DNA from: Planctomycetota bacterium
GTDB lineage: Bacteria; Planctomycetota; Planctomycetia; Pirellulales; UBA1268
DNA length: 62,318 nucleotides
Assembly (NCBI GenBank): GCA_014238855.1
Contig: JABAAH010000004.1
Location: 1-62,318, forward strand
Direction: 5' to 3'
Shown: one piece after another, positions 53,363 to 62,318 of the stretch
Layout: every line of letters begins with the position of its first letter
How positions within the stretch are numbered: the first letter of the stretch is position 1
The notes under the pieces: model-generated
Seen by the model: the letters and a program-made list of their open reading frames with translations, nothing else
Told to the model about the DNA's origin: nothing
The model's database searches: none
Translations under genes and position numbers: made by a program

Positions 53363-56300
53363 ATGCCTCGCCGCGATGACCTTCGCACGATTTTATTGAT
53401 CGGTTCCGGACCAATTGTTATTGGGCAAGCCTGTGAATTTGATTATTCAGGCACGCAAGCCTGTAAGTCTCTAAGAGAAGACGGTTACCGCGTTGTTCTA
53501 GTCAATTCAAATCCAGCGACAATTATGACCGACCCTGGGACAGCGGATCGAACATATATCGAACCGCTGACTTGGCAAATGTTGGAAAAGGTGATTGCTG
53601 TAGAAAAACCTGACGCGGTTCTGCCAACACTAGGAGGTCAGACAGCGTTGAATCTTGCGATGGATCTTGATCGACATGGTGTTCTTGAAAAACATGGCAT
53701 TGAGATGATTGGTGCTCGGGCGGAGGCTATTCAGCGAGGAGAAGATAGACAGCAATTCAAGGTTACAATGGAAAAAATTGGCCTCGATACCTGTCGTGGT
53801 CGGCTTGTGAAGTCACTTGCAGAAGCCCGTGAAACACTTTCAGAGGTTGGTTTGCCTGCAGTTATACGTCCGAGTTTTACATTAGGTGGGTCCGGTTCGG
53901 GTATCGCATATAACCGCGAAGAGTTTGACCAAAAGGTTCAGCGTGGTCTGGATCTTTCACCAGTGAGCGAGGTTCTTGTTGAAGAGTCCATTCTTGGCTG
54001 GAAAGAATACGAGATGGAGGTCATGCGTGATGCAGATGATAATGCCGTTGTCATTTGCTCAATCGAGAACTTTGACCCGTGTGGTGTGCACACTGGCGAT
54101 TCAATTACTGTCGCCCCTGCGATGACTCTGACTGATCGCCAGTACCAATTAATGAGAGATGCGAGTTTTTCAGTTATCCGGGCCATTGGAGTTGAGACAG
54201 GGGGTTCAAATATCCAGTTTGCGGTTCACCCCGATACCGGTCGCATGATTGTCATTGAGATGAACCCAAGAGTAAGTCGTTCATCGGCACTTGCCAGTAA
54301 AGCAACCGGTTTTCCGATAGCCAAAATAGCAGCCAAACTTGCGGTGGGCTGGCGACTTCATGAGTTGGCCAATGACATTACAAGGAAGACGAAAGCTTGT
54401 TTTGAGCCCTCAATCGACTATGTCGTCGTCAAGGTTCCTCGTTTTGCTTTCGAGAAATTTCCAGAGGCTGACAGCAAACTGTCAACTCAGATGAAAAGTG
54501 TTGGCGAAACAATGGCAATTGGGAGAACCTTTAAGGAGGCGTTTCAAAAGTCACTTCGAGGGCTTGAGGTTGGCTCGTTTGGGTTTGGCTGTGATGGCAA
54601 AGATCTCTGGGGCACACCAACTCAGCCATCGATAGATGATATTCGTGCCCGAGTTGCGAGGCCGGACCCGGACCGAGTTTGGTTCTTGCGTTATGCAATG
54701 CTGTCCGGGTTGGGTATTGAGGAATTGCACGCGTTGACAGGCATTGATCGGTGGTTCCTTGACCAGTTGTTGCAGATTGTGGAACTAGAGAATCGTGTAC
54801 GAGATGCTGGCAGCCTGAAAAATATTGATGACAAGACACTTCGGCAAGCCAAGCAGGCAGGGTTTTCGGATAGGCAGTTAGCGACTCTTCTCGGCGAAGT
54901 CGAACTCGATGTGAGACAGAGTAGGAAATCTCGAGGGATTGTCGCTACTTTTAAATCTGTTGATACATGTGCCGCTGAGTTCGAAGCTGAAACTCCTTAC
55001 TATTATTCAACGTGGGAGGCTGAAGATGAAACACCACCAAAAGCAGACGGCGTAAAACGAATCATGATACTTGGTGGTGGGCCGAATAGGATCGGCCAAG
55101 GCATTGAGTTTGATTACTGCTGTTGCCATGCCAGTTTTGCACTCCGTGAATTAGGTATCGAGAGTGTTATGGTGAACTCGAACCCCGAGACGGTGAGTAC
55201 TGATTACGATACGAGTGACCTGTTGTTTTTTGAGCCTTTAACATGTGAAGACGTACTTAATATCGCAGACCGGATTGATCCAGACGGTGTTATTGTGCAG
55301 CTTGGCGGGCAGACCCCACTTAACTTGGCAAGAGCACTTGCTGCTGCAGGGCTGCCGATTATTGGAACAAGTGTCGATACGATTGAAGAGGCAGAAGACC
55401 GTGAAAAGTTTCGTGAGCTACTTGATCGATTGCATCTTAAGCAGCCTGCTAGTGGAATCTGCCGTACTCTTGAGCAAGCACGTAAGGAAGTTGCGAGAAT
55501 TGGCTATCCTTCGTTGGTTCGGCCGAGTTTTGTTCTGGGTGGCCGTGCGATGGAGATTTGTTATGACCAGGCACAGTTTGAAAGATTTGTGGCAGAGGCA
55601 TTCATCGTTGCTCAGGGGCAGCCGGTATTAATAGATCGTTTTCTTGAGGATGCTACAGAAGTCGATGTGGATTGTATCTGCGATGGTACTGATGTCATCG
55701 TGGCTGGAGTTATGGAGCATATTGAGGAAGCTGGTGTGCACTCGGGTGACTCAGCATGCTGTATCCCTCCCCATAATCTCAGTGAACAGACGGTGGCAGA
55801 CATCAAGAAGGCTGCTTCAGGCTTGGCACGAAGTCTTGGGGTTGTGGGCCTGATGAATGTTCAGTTTGCAGTAAAGCGTGAAGAAGATGAAGATGCCCTT
55901 TACGTTATTGAGGTTAATCCACGCGCGAGTCGAACAGTTCCGTTTGTCTCGAAAGCGACAGGCGTACCTGTCGCAAAGATTGCCGTAAAGGTTATGGTGG
56001 GCGAAAGTCTTGCTGAACAAGGTGTCGTTGAAGATCCTGTTCCATCACACGTAAGCGTCAAGGAAAGCGTCTTTCCGTTTGTAAAGTTTGCAGGCGTTGA
56101 TATCGCGCTCGGTCCGGAGATGCGAAGCACTGGTGAAGTTATGGGTGTGAGTGATAACTTCAGTCTGGCCTTTGCGAAGGGCCAACTGGCAGCAGGCACA
56201 GTGCTTCCTGAAACAGGGAGGATTTTTCTGAGCGTCGCAAGTCAGTCAGCGAAAAAATCAATGGCGGGTCTAGCTCGACGGTTGGTGGACTTAGGTTTTG

Positions 56301-56635
56301 AATTAATGGCGACGTCAGGTACTGCCGAAGCAATTAGTCAATCCGGGATTAAAGTTGAGACGGTGAAGAAATTGCAGGAGGGGCACCCAAATCTTTTAGA
56401 TCATCTAATTGATGGTCGTGTTCAGTTAATTTTCAATACTCCACGTGGTAAGGGGGCTCGTACCGATGAAGGAAGAATTCGAGCGGCAAGCGTGCTTTAT
56501 GGAGTTCCTTGTATCACAACACTTCCGGCAGCGGAGGCATGCGTGCGTGCGATGGAAGGGTTAAGGAGTGAACCCATGAAGGTTCAGGCAATGCAGGATC
56601 GGTTTGCGGCAGGGGCAGCACCTATTGGTCGATGA
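53363..56635 (+). CDS. carB: Carbamoyl-phosphate synthase large subunit
   Basis: Makes carbamoyl phosphate from bicarbonate, ammonia and two ATP for pyrimidine and arginine synthesis. At 1090 residues it is full length: the first ATP-grasp half ([20 protein letters not shown]), an oligomerisation region, the second ATP-grasp half starting [16 protein letters not shown], and the C-terminal regulatory MGS-like domain ([20 protein letters not shown]). The second half has three Cys in a row (DYCCCHA) where usually there are two. carA is not adjacent. The stop is 27 bases before rlmKL. Confidence 0.97.
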   Translation: MPRRDDLRTILLIGSGPIVIGQACEFDYSGTQACKSLREDGYRVVLVNSNPATIMTDPGTADRTYIEPLTWQMLEKVIAVEKPDAVLPTLGGQTALNLAMDLDRHGVLEKHGIEMIGARAEAIQRGEDRQQFKVTMEKIGLDTCRGRLVKSLAEARETLSEVGLPAVIRPSFTLGGSGSGIAYNREEFDQKVQRGLDLSPVSEVLVEESILGWKEYEMEVMRDADDNAVVICSIENFDPCGVHTGDSITVAPAMTLTDRQYQLMRDASFSVIRAIGVETGGSNIQFAVHPDTGRMIVIEMNPRVSRSSALASKATGFPIAKIAAKLAVGWRLHELANDITRKTKACFEPSIDYVVVKVPRFAFEKFPEADSKLSTQMKSVGETMAIGRTFKEAFQKSLRGLEVGSFGFGCDGKDLWGTPTQPSIDDIRARVARPDPDRVWFLRYAMLSGLGIEELHALTGIDRWFLDQLLQIVELENRVRDAGSLKNIDDKTLRQAKQAGFSDRQLATLLGEVELDVRQSRKSRGIVATFKSVDTCAAEFEAETPYYYSTWEAEDETPPKADGVKRIMILGGGPNRIGQGIEFDYCCCHASFALRELGIESVMVNSNPETVSTDYDTSDLLFFEPLTCEDVLNIADRIDPDGVIVQLGGQTPLNLARALAAAGLPIIGTSVDTIEEAEDREKFRELLDRLHLKQPASGICRTLEQARKEVARIGYPSLVRPSFVLGGRAMEICYDQAQFERFVAEAFIVAQGQPVLIDRFLEDATEVDVDCICDGTDVIVAGVMEHIEEAGVHSGDSACCIPPHNLSEQTVADIKKAASGLARSLGVVGLMNVQFAVKREEDEDALYVIEVNPRASRTVPFVSKATGVPVAKIAVKVMVGESLAEQGVVEDPVPSHVSVKESVFPFVKFAGVDIALGPEMRSTGEVMGVSDNFSLAFAKGQLAAGTVLPETGRIFLSVASQSAKKSMAGLARRLVDLGFELMATSGTAEAISQSGIKVETVKKLQEGHPNLLDHLIDGRVQLIFNTPRGKGARTDEGRIRAASVLYGVPCITTLPAAEACVRAMEGLRSEPMKVQAMQDRFAAGAAPIGR

Positions 56636-56662
56636 GCGTTAACGAGAGTTCTGGCAGACACA

Positions 56663-58909
56663 ATGGAATCTCCTTTCCCCGAAGTGCCAGCAGCTCCACG
56701 GCCGCTACTAACTTGTGCCCCAGATGTCCCACCAAGTTTGACAGCAAGAACTCTCGATGGCCTTGAGTGGTTGTTAGCACGAGAGTTGGTGTCACTTGGT
56801 GCTACGGATTTGCGAATAGGGCGTCGAACAATTGAGTTTTCCGGATCTACCGAGACTCTCTACAGGGCGGTGTTAGAGTCTCGGGTAGCTATTCGGATTC
56901 TCGAGCCGCTTGGTCGGTTTGCAGTGAGTTCACCGGAGACGCTTTATACATCGATCTCGAGCGTGGATTGGGCGAAGCATTTACGGCCAAATCAAACACT
57001 TCGCGTTGACGCCCGTGTCCACGATACATTTATAGACCACTCGCTCTATGCGTCCCAAGTTGTCAAAGATGCAGTTGTAGATGGTGTGCGAGCTGTACAT
57101 GGTCGCCGTCCTAATGTGCAACTGCATGGTGCGAGTCTCCGGCTGTCCCTTCATCTTTCCGGAGAAACAGCGACACTTTTTCGTGATGCTGCTGGTCAGT
57201 CCTTGCATCAGCGTGGTTGGCGTCAAGGCAGAGTCGAGGCACCTTTGTCGGAGGTGCTAGCTGCTGGAGTTCTTGGCATTACAGGGTGGCAGGTGGGTGA
57301 GTCTTTGTTGGACCCAATGTGTGGTTCCGGAACACTTGTTATAGAGGCAGCAACTCAAGCTGCGGGTCTTGCTCCCGGTTTATTACGAGCGAGAAAGAGA
57401 AATCAAGGTTTCTTTCGATTTCATGACTTTGATCGAGAACTCGTGAAGAGAATTTTGATCGATCTTGAGGGAAGAGCCAGAACACCTTCGGGTAGTTTTT
57501 ATGCAAGCGACCTCGATCCAGCTGTGATTCAGGTTGCAGAGCAATCAGCTGCCCTCGCTGGTGTAGCAGACCACGTTAAATTCTCATGCAATCATTTTGA
57601 GGCTGTGGTTCCAAAAGAAGAGTCGGGCTTGATCGTAACGAATCCACCGTACGGAGAGCGACTCGCACAGCTAAGAGCAGGCGCTGTATTTCGGCGACTC
57701 GGTGATTGGCTAAAGAATTCATGTCCGGGTTGGCGTGCCGGGGTGCTTGCTCCTGTTGAGCTCTCTAAATTAATTGGCCTGAAGCCAGATCGTCGAGTGG
57801 TTCTTTTAAATGGTCCAATTGAGTGCAGGTTGATCGAATTAGTTATTCGAAAAAAGGAAGTCTCAACGGAGATTGTGGAAGAAGAAACGGCGACAAACTC
57901 TGATGCAGAGCGTTTCGGTGCAACGAAAAGGGCAACACGAAGCGTAAGCGATCAAATCGGCGATTTCCGAAGACGTCTTGCGAAGCGAACTCGTCATTTG
58001 GGGCGTTGGGCAAGAAGACAAGGAATCGAGGCATATCGTCTTTATGATCGCGATATCCCAGAGATTCCTCTTGTTATCGACAGGTACGGTGATTGGCTTC
58101 ATACAGCCGAATACGAGCGACCGCATGAGCGGACGGCTATTGAACATGACGTTTGGCTTGACCGCCTCATGGAGGCGGCAGCGGATGAACTGGGGCTTGC
58201 GACGGACAGTGTTTTCTTAAAGGTGCGCCGTCGGCAGCGTGCCGGGGGGCAGTATGAAAAACTAGATAATCGCTCTGCGACTTTTCTTGTGGGTGAACAC
58301 GGATTAAAATTTGAAGTCAATCTTTCTGACTATCTGGATACAGGACTGTTTCTCGATCATCGACAAACTCGATCAATGGTTCGTGAAGATGCTCAAGATC
58401 GTTCCTTCCTAAACCTTTTTGGGTATACAGGTAGTTTCTCTGTCGCGGCTGCTGCTGGTGGTGCCGAATCAACGACTACTGTCGATCTTTCAAATACGTA
58501 TCTTGAGTGGGCGCGGCGAAATTTATCAGCAAATGGATTTTCAGATCGACGGCAGCATGCCCTTGTGCGAGATGATGCCCGGGCCTTTCTCGAGCACCGT
58601 AGTCGGCGAGGTGAGCGCCCGTTTGATCTTGTGTTCGTTGATCCCCCAACATTTTCACGTTCAGCGAGGCAGCAACAAGATTGGGATGTTCAGCGGGATC
58701 ATGTTGAGTTGCTTCAGGCCGTCGCCCGCAATCTAACTGCACGTGGGGTTGTTTATTTTTCAACAAATTACCGGAGATTTAAATTTGATGAAAATCTTCT
58801 GGCCAACATCTACGATATACGTGAGATTAGCCGGCGGACGGTACCAGAGGATTTCCGAAATACTCGAATTCATCGTTCCTGGAAATTTGTGAAGAGGACT
58901 GAATCATGA
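56663..58909 (+). CDS. rlmL: Bifunctional 23S rRNA methyltransferase (RlmKL-like)
   Basis: Methylates 23S rRNA at G2445 (N2) and, by its C-terminal half, G2069 (N7) in the E. coli enzyme. The 748-residue protein has an N-terminal THUMP region, an RlmL methyltransferase domain with DPMCGSGTLVIEAA and the catalytic TNPPYGERL, and the RlmK domain with NLFGYTGSFSVAAAAGGA and FVDPPTFSRS. A basic linker (near 410-450, rich in Arg) joins the halves. The end overlaps the start of the transport binding-protein gene by four bases. Confidence 0.93.
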   Translation: MESPFPEVPAAPRPLLTCAPDVPPSLTARTLDGLEWLLARELVSLGATDLRIGRRTIEFSGSTETLYRAVLESRVAIRILEPLGRFAVSSPETLYTSISSVDWAKHLRPNQTLRVDARVHDTFIDHSLYASQVVKDAVVDGVRAVHGRRPNVQLHGASLRLSLHLSGETATLFRDAAGQSLHQRGWRQGRVEAPLSEVLAAGVLGITGWQVGESLLDPMCGSGTLVIEAATQAAGLAPGLLRARKRNQGFFRFHDFDRELVKRILIDLEGRARTPSGSFYASDLDPAVIQVAEQSAALAGVADHVKFSCNHFEAVVPKEESGLIVTNPPYGERLAQLRAGAVFRRLGDWLKNSCPGWRAGVLAPVELSKLIGLKPDRRVVLLNGPIECRLIELVIRKKEVSTEIVEEETATNSDAERFGATKRATRSVSDQIGDFRRRLAKRTRHLGRWARRQGIEAYRLYDRDIPEIPLVIDRYGDWLHTAEYERPHERTAIEHDVWLDRLMEAAADELGLATDSVFLKVRRRQRAGGQYEKLDNRSATFLVGEHGLKFEVNLSDYLDTGLFLDHRQTRSMVREDAQDRSFLNLFGYTGSFSVAAAAGGAESTTTVDLSNTYLEWARRNLSANGFSDRRQHALVRDDARAFLEHRSRRGERPFDLVFVDPPTFSRSARQQQDWDVQRDHVELLQAVARNLTARGVVYFSTNYRRFKFDENLLANIYDIREISRRTVPEDFRNTRIHRSWKFVKRTES

Positions 58910-60171
58910 AAAACAATTGGTTTTGTCCACAGAGTCGATCATCCTTGAGGCTGAGATGGATTGTCGCAGTTTGCATAGCAGTCGGTCTAAATTGTTTTGG
59001 CTGTCAAGAAACGAATTCGAATCGGATATGTCTTGTCTCAAGTTTGCCACGGACTGGTGTGTCGAGGCAGGTGAGCGACGAAGTTGTTCGAGGGATTCGA
59101 CTTGCAATCGAAGAGGTCAAAGCAAGAGTTGGGAATTTCAGGCTCGAATATCGTGATCTCGACAATAGTGCTTCAGTATCAGGCCGGTGGACGAGTGAAG
59201 GTGAGGCAGCAAATGCTCGCTTGGCGGTACAAGATCCCGACGTGATGGCTTATGTAGGCACTCTAAATTCAGGAGCTGCCCGAGTCTCAATGCCAATCCT
59301 CAACTATGCAGACTTACTTATGGTGTCGCCGGCGAACACGGCGGTGGGTCTGACGAAGCCCGGGCTTGGAATTCCCGGGGAACCTGAAGTTTACCGGCCG
59401 TCAGGTAGGCTGAATTACATCAGGGTTGTACCGGCTGATGACCTACAAGGTCCGCTTGCTGCAGATTGGGCATTTGGGCGTGGGGTGCGACGAGTTTTCG
59501 TTATTGATGATGCTGGTGTTTATGGACAAGGTGTAGCGTCTCTCTTCGCTGATCGATGCCGTGAGAAAGGTATGGTGGTTCTTGCGCATGTTTCGATTGA
59601 TCCACAGGCGGCCGAGTTTAAATCATTTGTGGGATCAGTCATGAGTGCTGACCCAGATCTGGTGTATTTTGGTGGCAGTGCTCGAACGAAGGGCGGTCAA
59701 CTCGCGCGTGATCTCGTCTCAGCTGAGAGTGAAGCAATTTTGTTGGTGTCTGACGGATGTCGCACCAAAGCATTTCTTGATGCGGCAGGCGCAGCTTCTT
59801 TGGAGGGGCGTTGCTTTGCTACATCTGCAGGATTGTCGCCAACACAATCAGATTGTTCGGAAATCATGTTCCTTCAGCGGTACCAGGAAAAATATGGAAC
59901 ATGCCCAAGTAATGCAGCAATTCATGGTTATGAGGCAGCGCGACTCGCGATCCGAGCAATTGCTGACGTGGGGCGTAAAGATCGTCGCGCCATCGTAGAA
60001 TCTGCTTTTACAAGTCACGTAGACGACGGCGTGCTTGGGGAGTGGAGTATCGATGTAAACGGGGATACGACACTTCAGGAGGTGTCCGTAAGTGTTGTTC
60101 GGAATGGTACGTTTGAGCACGAAGAAGTTGTGCCAGCTGCTGGCATAGGCAAAAAGAACGTCAGCAGATAA
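58906..60171 (+). CDS. Branched-chain amino-acid-type ABC substrate-binding lipoprotein
   Basis: A 421-residue periplasmic binding protein (type 1 fold). The N-terminus has a hydrophobic segment ending LNCFGCQ, a lipobox-like Cys, so it is probably lipid-anchored. Later features are VRGIRLAIEEV, AYVGTLNSGAARVSMPI, a hinge with VSPANTAVGLT, and HGYEAARLAIRAI near the end. Its ATG overlaps the rlmKL stop (ATGA) and livH follows. The substrate could be branched-chain amino acids, another hydrophobic acid, or urea/amides; the sequence does not say. Confidence 0.9.
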   Translation: MKNNWFCPQSRSSLRLRWIVAVCIAVGLNCFGCQETNSNRICLVSSLPRTGVSRQVSDEVVRGIRLAIEEVKARVGNFRLEYRDLDNSASVSGRWTSEGEAANARLAVQDPDVMAYVGTLNSGAARVSMPILNYADLLMVSPANTAVGLTKPGLGIPGEPEVYRPSGRLNYIRVVPADDLQGPLAADWAFGRGVRRVFVIDDAGVYGQGVASLFADRCREKGMVVLAHVSIDPQAAEFKSFVGSVMSADPDLVYFGGSARTKGGQLARDLVSAESEAILLVSDGCRTKAFLDAAGAASLEGRCFATSAGLSPTQSDCSEIMFLQRYQEKYGTCPSNAAIHGYEAARLAIRAIADVGRKDRRAIVESAFTSHVDDGVLGEWSIDVNGDTTLQEVSVSVVRNGTFEHEEVVPAAGIGKKNVSR

Positions 60172-60221
60172 GACTTAGGGAAAAGATTCTTCTTACGGCT
60201 TACTTTGTCGGGATACAGTGC

Positions 60222-61139
60222 GTGGACCTAGCATCCTTTCTTCAGCAATGTGGTATCGGAATCACTAGTGGTGTGTTTCTTGGGCTAATGGCTGTGGGGT
60301 ATACCCTCGTGTATGGGACTGTGGGACTCATACACTTTGCGCACGGGGATGTCGTGATGCTTGGTGGTTGCCTAGCACTCGCAATTCTTTCATTCCTAGT
60401 GCCGCTTCCAGTTGTCCCGGTGACTGGTTGCTTGGCGGTAATTCTAGCTGCTTCATGCAGTGGTCTATTTTGTGGTTGCCTCAATGTCTGTATTGATCGA
60501 TTTGTGTATCGTCCGCTGCGAGACGCTCCTCCTCTATCCCCCCTTGTTTCAGCGATCGGCGTTTCATTTATACTAATGAATGTGGGGCTTGTTTGGATTG
60601 GGCCAACTGATCGAGCATTTCCAGAAATTTTCCTAGCCTCCACTCGTACAGTTGGTGGAATCTCTATTCTGATGGCTGACCTTCTGGTTCTTGCGATTAG
60701 CGTCCCACCACTTCTATGCCTGTATGTTCTTCTGCGGCAAACCCGTTTTGGGAGATCGTTACGTTCAATTGCTGCAATTACCCGCGTGACAGCTCGTTCA
60801 GGAGAAGCAGGAAAGCTTATTGGGGCAACTTTTTTTATTAGTGGATTTTTGGGTGGTGTTGCAAGTGTCGCCGCAGGCATCCACGCAACAACAATTAATT
60901 ACCAGATGGGGCACCAGATGGGCCTGTATGCTCTTACAGCAGCAGTGCTTGGTGGTATTGGGAGTGTGCCCGGTGCAATTGTAGGAGGACTTGTTGTTGG
61001 ATTGCTACGTGCGATTTCAGTGGCTGTTCTCGGTCCTCGCTGGGCGATGGCATCGGTGTTTCTTGTCCTCATTGTTTTTCTTGCTTTTCGTCCCCAAGGA
61101 ATTTACGGAAAATCAAAAACAAGAGGAGGACAACGTTGA
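60222..61139 (+). CDS. livH: Branched-chain amino-acid-type ABC permease LivH
   Basis: A 305-residue inner-membrane permease. Family hallmarks are YTLVYGTVGLIHFAHGDVVMLGG near the first segments, RSIAAITRVTARSG (the coupling loop to the ATPase) and the GGIGSVPGAIVGGLVVGL segment near the end. The start is GTG 60222; no ATG is nearby in frame. The stop TGA lies over the start of livM, so the two are coupled. Confidence 0.93.
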   Translation: MDLASFLQQCGIGITSGVFLGLMAVGYTLVYGTVGLIHFAHGDVVMLGGCLALAILSFLVPLPVVPVTGCLAVILAASCSGLFCGCLNVCIDRFVYRPLRDAPPLSPLVSAIGVSFILMNVGLVWIGPTDRAFPEIFLASTRTVGGISILMADLLVLAISVPPLLCLYVLLRQTRFGRSLRSIAAITRVTARSGEAGKLIGATFFISGFLGGVASVAAGIHATTINYQMGHQMGLYALTAAVLGGIGSVPGAIVGGLVVGLLRAISVAVLGPRWAMASVFLVLIVFLAFRPQGIYGKSKTRGGQR

Positions 61140-62218
61140 AAATTCACTACCGGTCTTCAGCTTGTTTTTTGAAGTGGTCTAAAAGAAACTGGGAAATACC
61201 GGTATTCGCAGTGTTAGCGATCGCTCCATGGTTCGATCCGGCATTTGCAGGTGGACTTGGCGGGCAGATTACATCAGTTTTTATTATCTGTATCGCTGCT
61301 CTTGGCCTCAATGTTATGGTGGGATTTACTGGATTATTACACCTTGGGATCGCATCCTTTTTCGGGTTGGGAGGGCTTTTTCTCGCCATTCTCACTGTTC
61401 CAATGAATCCGTTAGAGATAGGTTTTCTTTCAGCGGTCCTCGTGAGTGTTGGCTTCACCGCCGCGATTGGAACGTTGCTCGGCTCTCCAACGTTGCGACT
61501 GCGGGGAGATTATCTTGCGATCGTTACTCTCGGTTTTGGTGAAGTAGTTCGTGTTTTATTTCTTAACCTAGAGAACGTAACAGGGGGTACGCAAGGTCTC
61601 GGTCCAGTTCCACCACCAGGATTCGGAGTCCTTGTTACTGGTATAGATCTTGGTAGAGAATTTGTTGTTGATTCGAGATGGTTCTACTACCTGTCACTAG
61701 TGATACTTTTTTTTGTAGTGCTACTTGTACGAATTCTTGAAAAATCAACACTCGGTAGAGCATGGGTTGCCGTTCGTGAAGAGCCGCTCGCTGCCGCAAC
61801 AATTGGTATTTCCGTAGCAAAAGTTCGGCTTTCAGCTTTTACGATTGCCGCGGCAATAGCTGGGCTTGCCGGCTGTCTGTCGGTCGCAAGCATTGGTACT
61901 ACAGGGGACCCAAATGCTTTTGGGTTTAATCGGTCTGTTGCGATTCTTTGCGCCGTCATTATTGGTGGCCTTGGGAGTATTCCGGGAACACTTGTCGGCG
62001 TCACAATATTGTTTGGTTTTGATATCGTCGTGATTCCTTGGGTGGATGCTTGGATGCAGCGGCTTCAGTCGCAAATATTTGAAACAAATCTCTTTACGCT
62101 TGGAAGTTGGCGATTAGCGCTTGTAGGTATTGCGTTGATTGTTGTAATGCGATTTCGTCCTGTTGGACTTGTTCCATCACGACGTTTTGCAGCAGAGTTA
62201 CAGGAGTCACAACAATGA
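61136..62218 (+). CDS. livM: Branched-chain amino-acid-type ABC permease LivM
   Basis: A 360-residue permease partner of LivH. It shows LGLNVMVGFTGLLHLGIASFFGLGG, LRGDYLAIVTLGFGEVVRV, the coupling-loop region GRAWVAVREEPLAAATIGI and a late GGLGSIPGTLVGVTIL. The start TTG 61136 overlaps the livH stop and has AGAGGAGG (61122-61129) six bases ahead, a strong reason to accept TTG. The stop overlaps livG's ATG by four bases. Confidence 0.93.
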   Translation: MKIHYRSSACFLKWSKRNWEIPVFAVLAIAPWFDPAFAGGLGGQITSVFIICIAALGLNVMVGFTGLLHLGIASFFGLGGLFLAILTVPMNPLEIGFLSAVLVSVGFTAAIGTLLGSPTLRLRGDYLAIVTLGFGEVVRVLFLNLENVTGGTQGLGPVPPPGFGVLVTGIDLGREFVVDSRWFYYLSLVILFFVVLLVRILEKSTLGRAWVAVREEPLAAATIGISVAKVRLSAFTIAAAIAGLAGCLSVASIGTTGDPNAFGFNRSVAILCAVIIGGLGSIPGTLVGVTILFGFDIVVIPWVDAWMQRLQSQIFETNLFTLGSWRLALVGIALIVVMRFRPVGLVPSRRFAAELQESQQ

Positions 62219-62318
62219 CTTCTGGAGATGTCATGAACGTAGCTGATGCCTCTGTGCTCCCAGCGGACATTCCGCTTCTGAGTATTGATCGACTTACTGT
62301 CCGATCCGGTACTCTTCC
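62215..62318 (+). CDS. livG: Start of LivG-type ABC ATPase (truncated by window edge)
   Basis: Only the first 34 codons are visible. They read MTSGDVMNVAD then IPLLSIDRLTVRSG, where LSIDRLTVR is the usual first strand of an ABC ATPase. The ATG overlaps the livM stop (ATGA). Identity rests mainly on the operon order HMG; Walker motifs lie beyond the window. Confidence 0.75.
   Translation, partial: MTSGDVMNVADASVLPADIPLLSIDRLTVRSGTL

Noticed and set aside
60242-60880. A 212-codon minus-strand frame inside livH
   Set aside because: LivH is unambiguous on the plus strand, and the antisense frame has no family features.

Overview
This is a chromosomal window of about 62 kb. Intergenic spaces are short and genes lie on both strands in small runs. 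The organism is most likely a planctomycete (Planctomycetota). The inference rests on protein families rather than a marker gene: a glycine-rich secreted protein of planctomycete type, an EF-hand secreted esterase remnant, a squalene-cyclase-repeat protein behind a membrane anchor, a DUF1570-like HExxH protein, a GldFG-type ABC fusion, and an ECF sigma factor next to a membrane protein that resembles planctomycete DUF1559 pseudopilins. Genes for lipid A and LPS (fabZ-like, lpxK, an LptF/G permease, an LptD-like barrel) imply a Gram-negative outer membrane. Genus cannot be called.

Layout. 1-1175: the 3' end of rpsI and a secreted Gly-rich protein. 1176-3108: a decayed stretch with remnants of two or three alpha/beta hydrolases on the minus strand. 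3109-7538: an ABC ATPase, a permease with a large extracytoplasmic domain carrying His motifs, and a coupled anchored protein. 7539-8235: a long gap with no convincing gene. 8236-13719: purF, proB, a CNNM/CBS/CorC protein, then trmB and a fabZ-like gene on the minus strand. 14057-18162: two membrane-anchored proteins, rpmG and lpxK. 18163-23095: a very large low-complexity membrane protein overlapping nadB. 23191-28605: a three-gene GldA/GldFG/DUF4340 ABC system. 28671-35466: fabH, pepF, pepA and an MMPL/RND exporter. 35554-40679: an LptD-like protein with a promoter and a terminator-like hairpin in its leader, convergent with an NCS2-like permease. 40915-42670: ECF sigma factor and an anti-sigma/pseudopilin-like fusion. 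42745-50240 (minus): PP2C phosphatase, LptF/G permease, sugar isomerase, HExxH protein, transketolase. 50407-53228: PEGA protein, PaaK-like ligase, DUF971 protein, AhpD-like protein. 53363-62318: carB, rlmKL and a translationally coupled branched-chain amino-acid-type ABC transporter (binding protein, LivH, LivM, start of LivG) that runs off the end.

How the genes fit together. Most of the window is housekeeping: purine, pyrimidine/arginine, proline, NAD and fatty acid synthesis, the pentose phosphate pathway, ribosome proteins and RNA modification. Envelope building is the second theme: lpxK, the LptF/G permease, the LptD-like protein, fabZ/fabH, two export-type ABC systems and the MMPL exporter. 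The least ordinary items are the sigma/anti-sigma pair with a pseudopilin-like sensor module, the GHRH-loop-GHRH segment in the permease at 4171, the attenuator-like leader before the LptD-like gene, and the hydrolase graveyard near the left end. No CRISPR array, tRNA, rRNA, complete insertion sequence or prophage was recognised.
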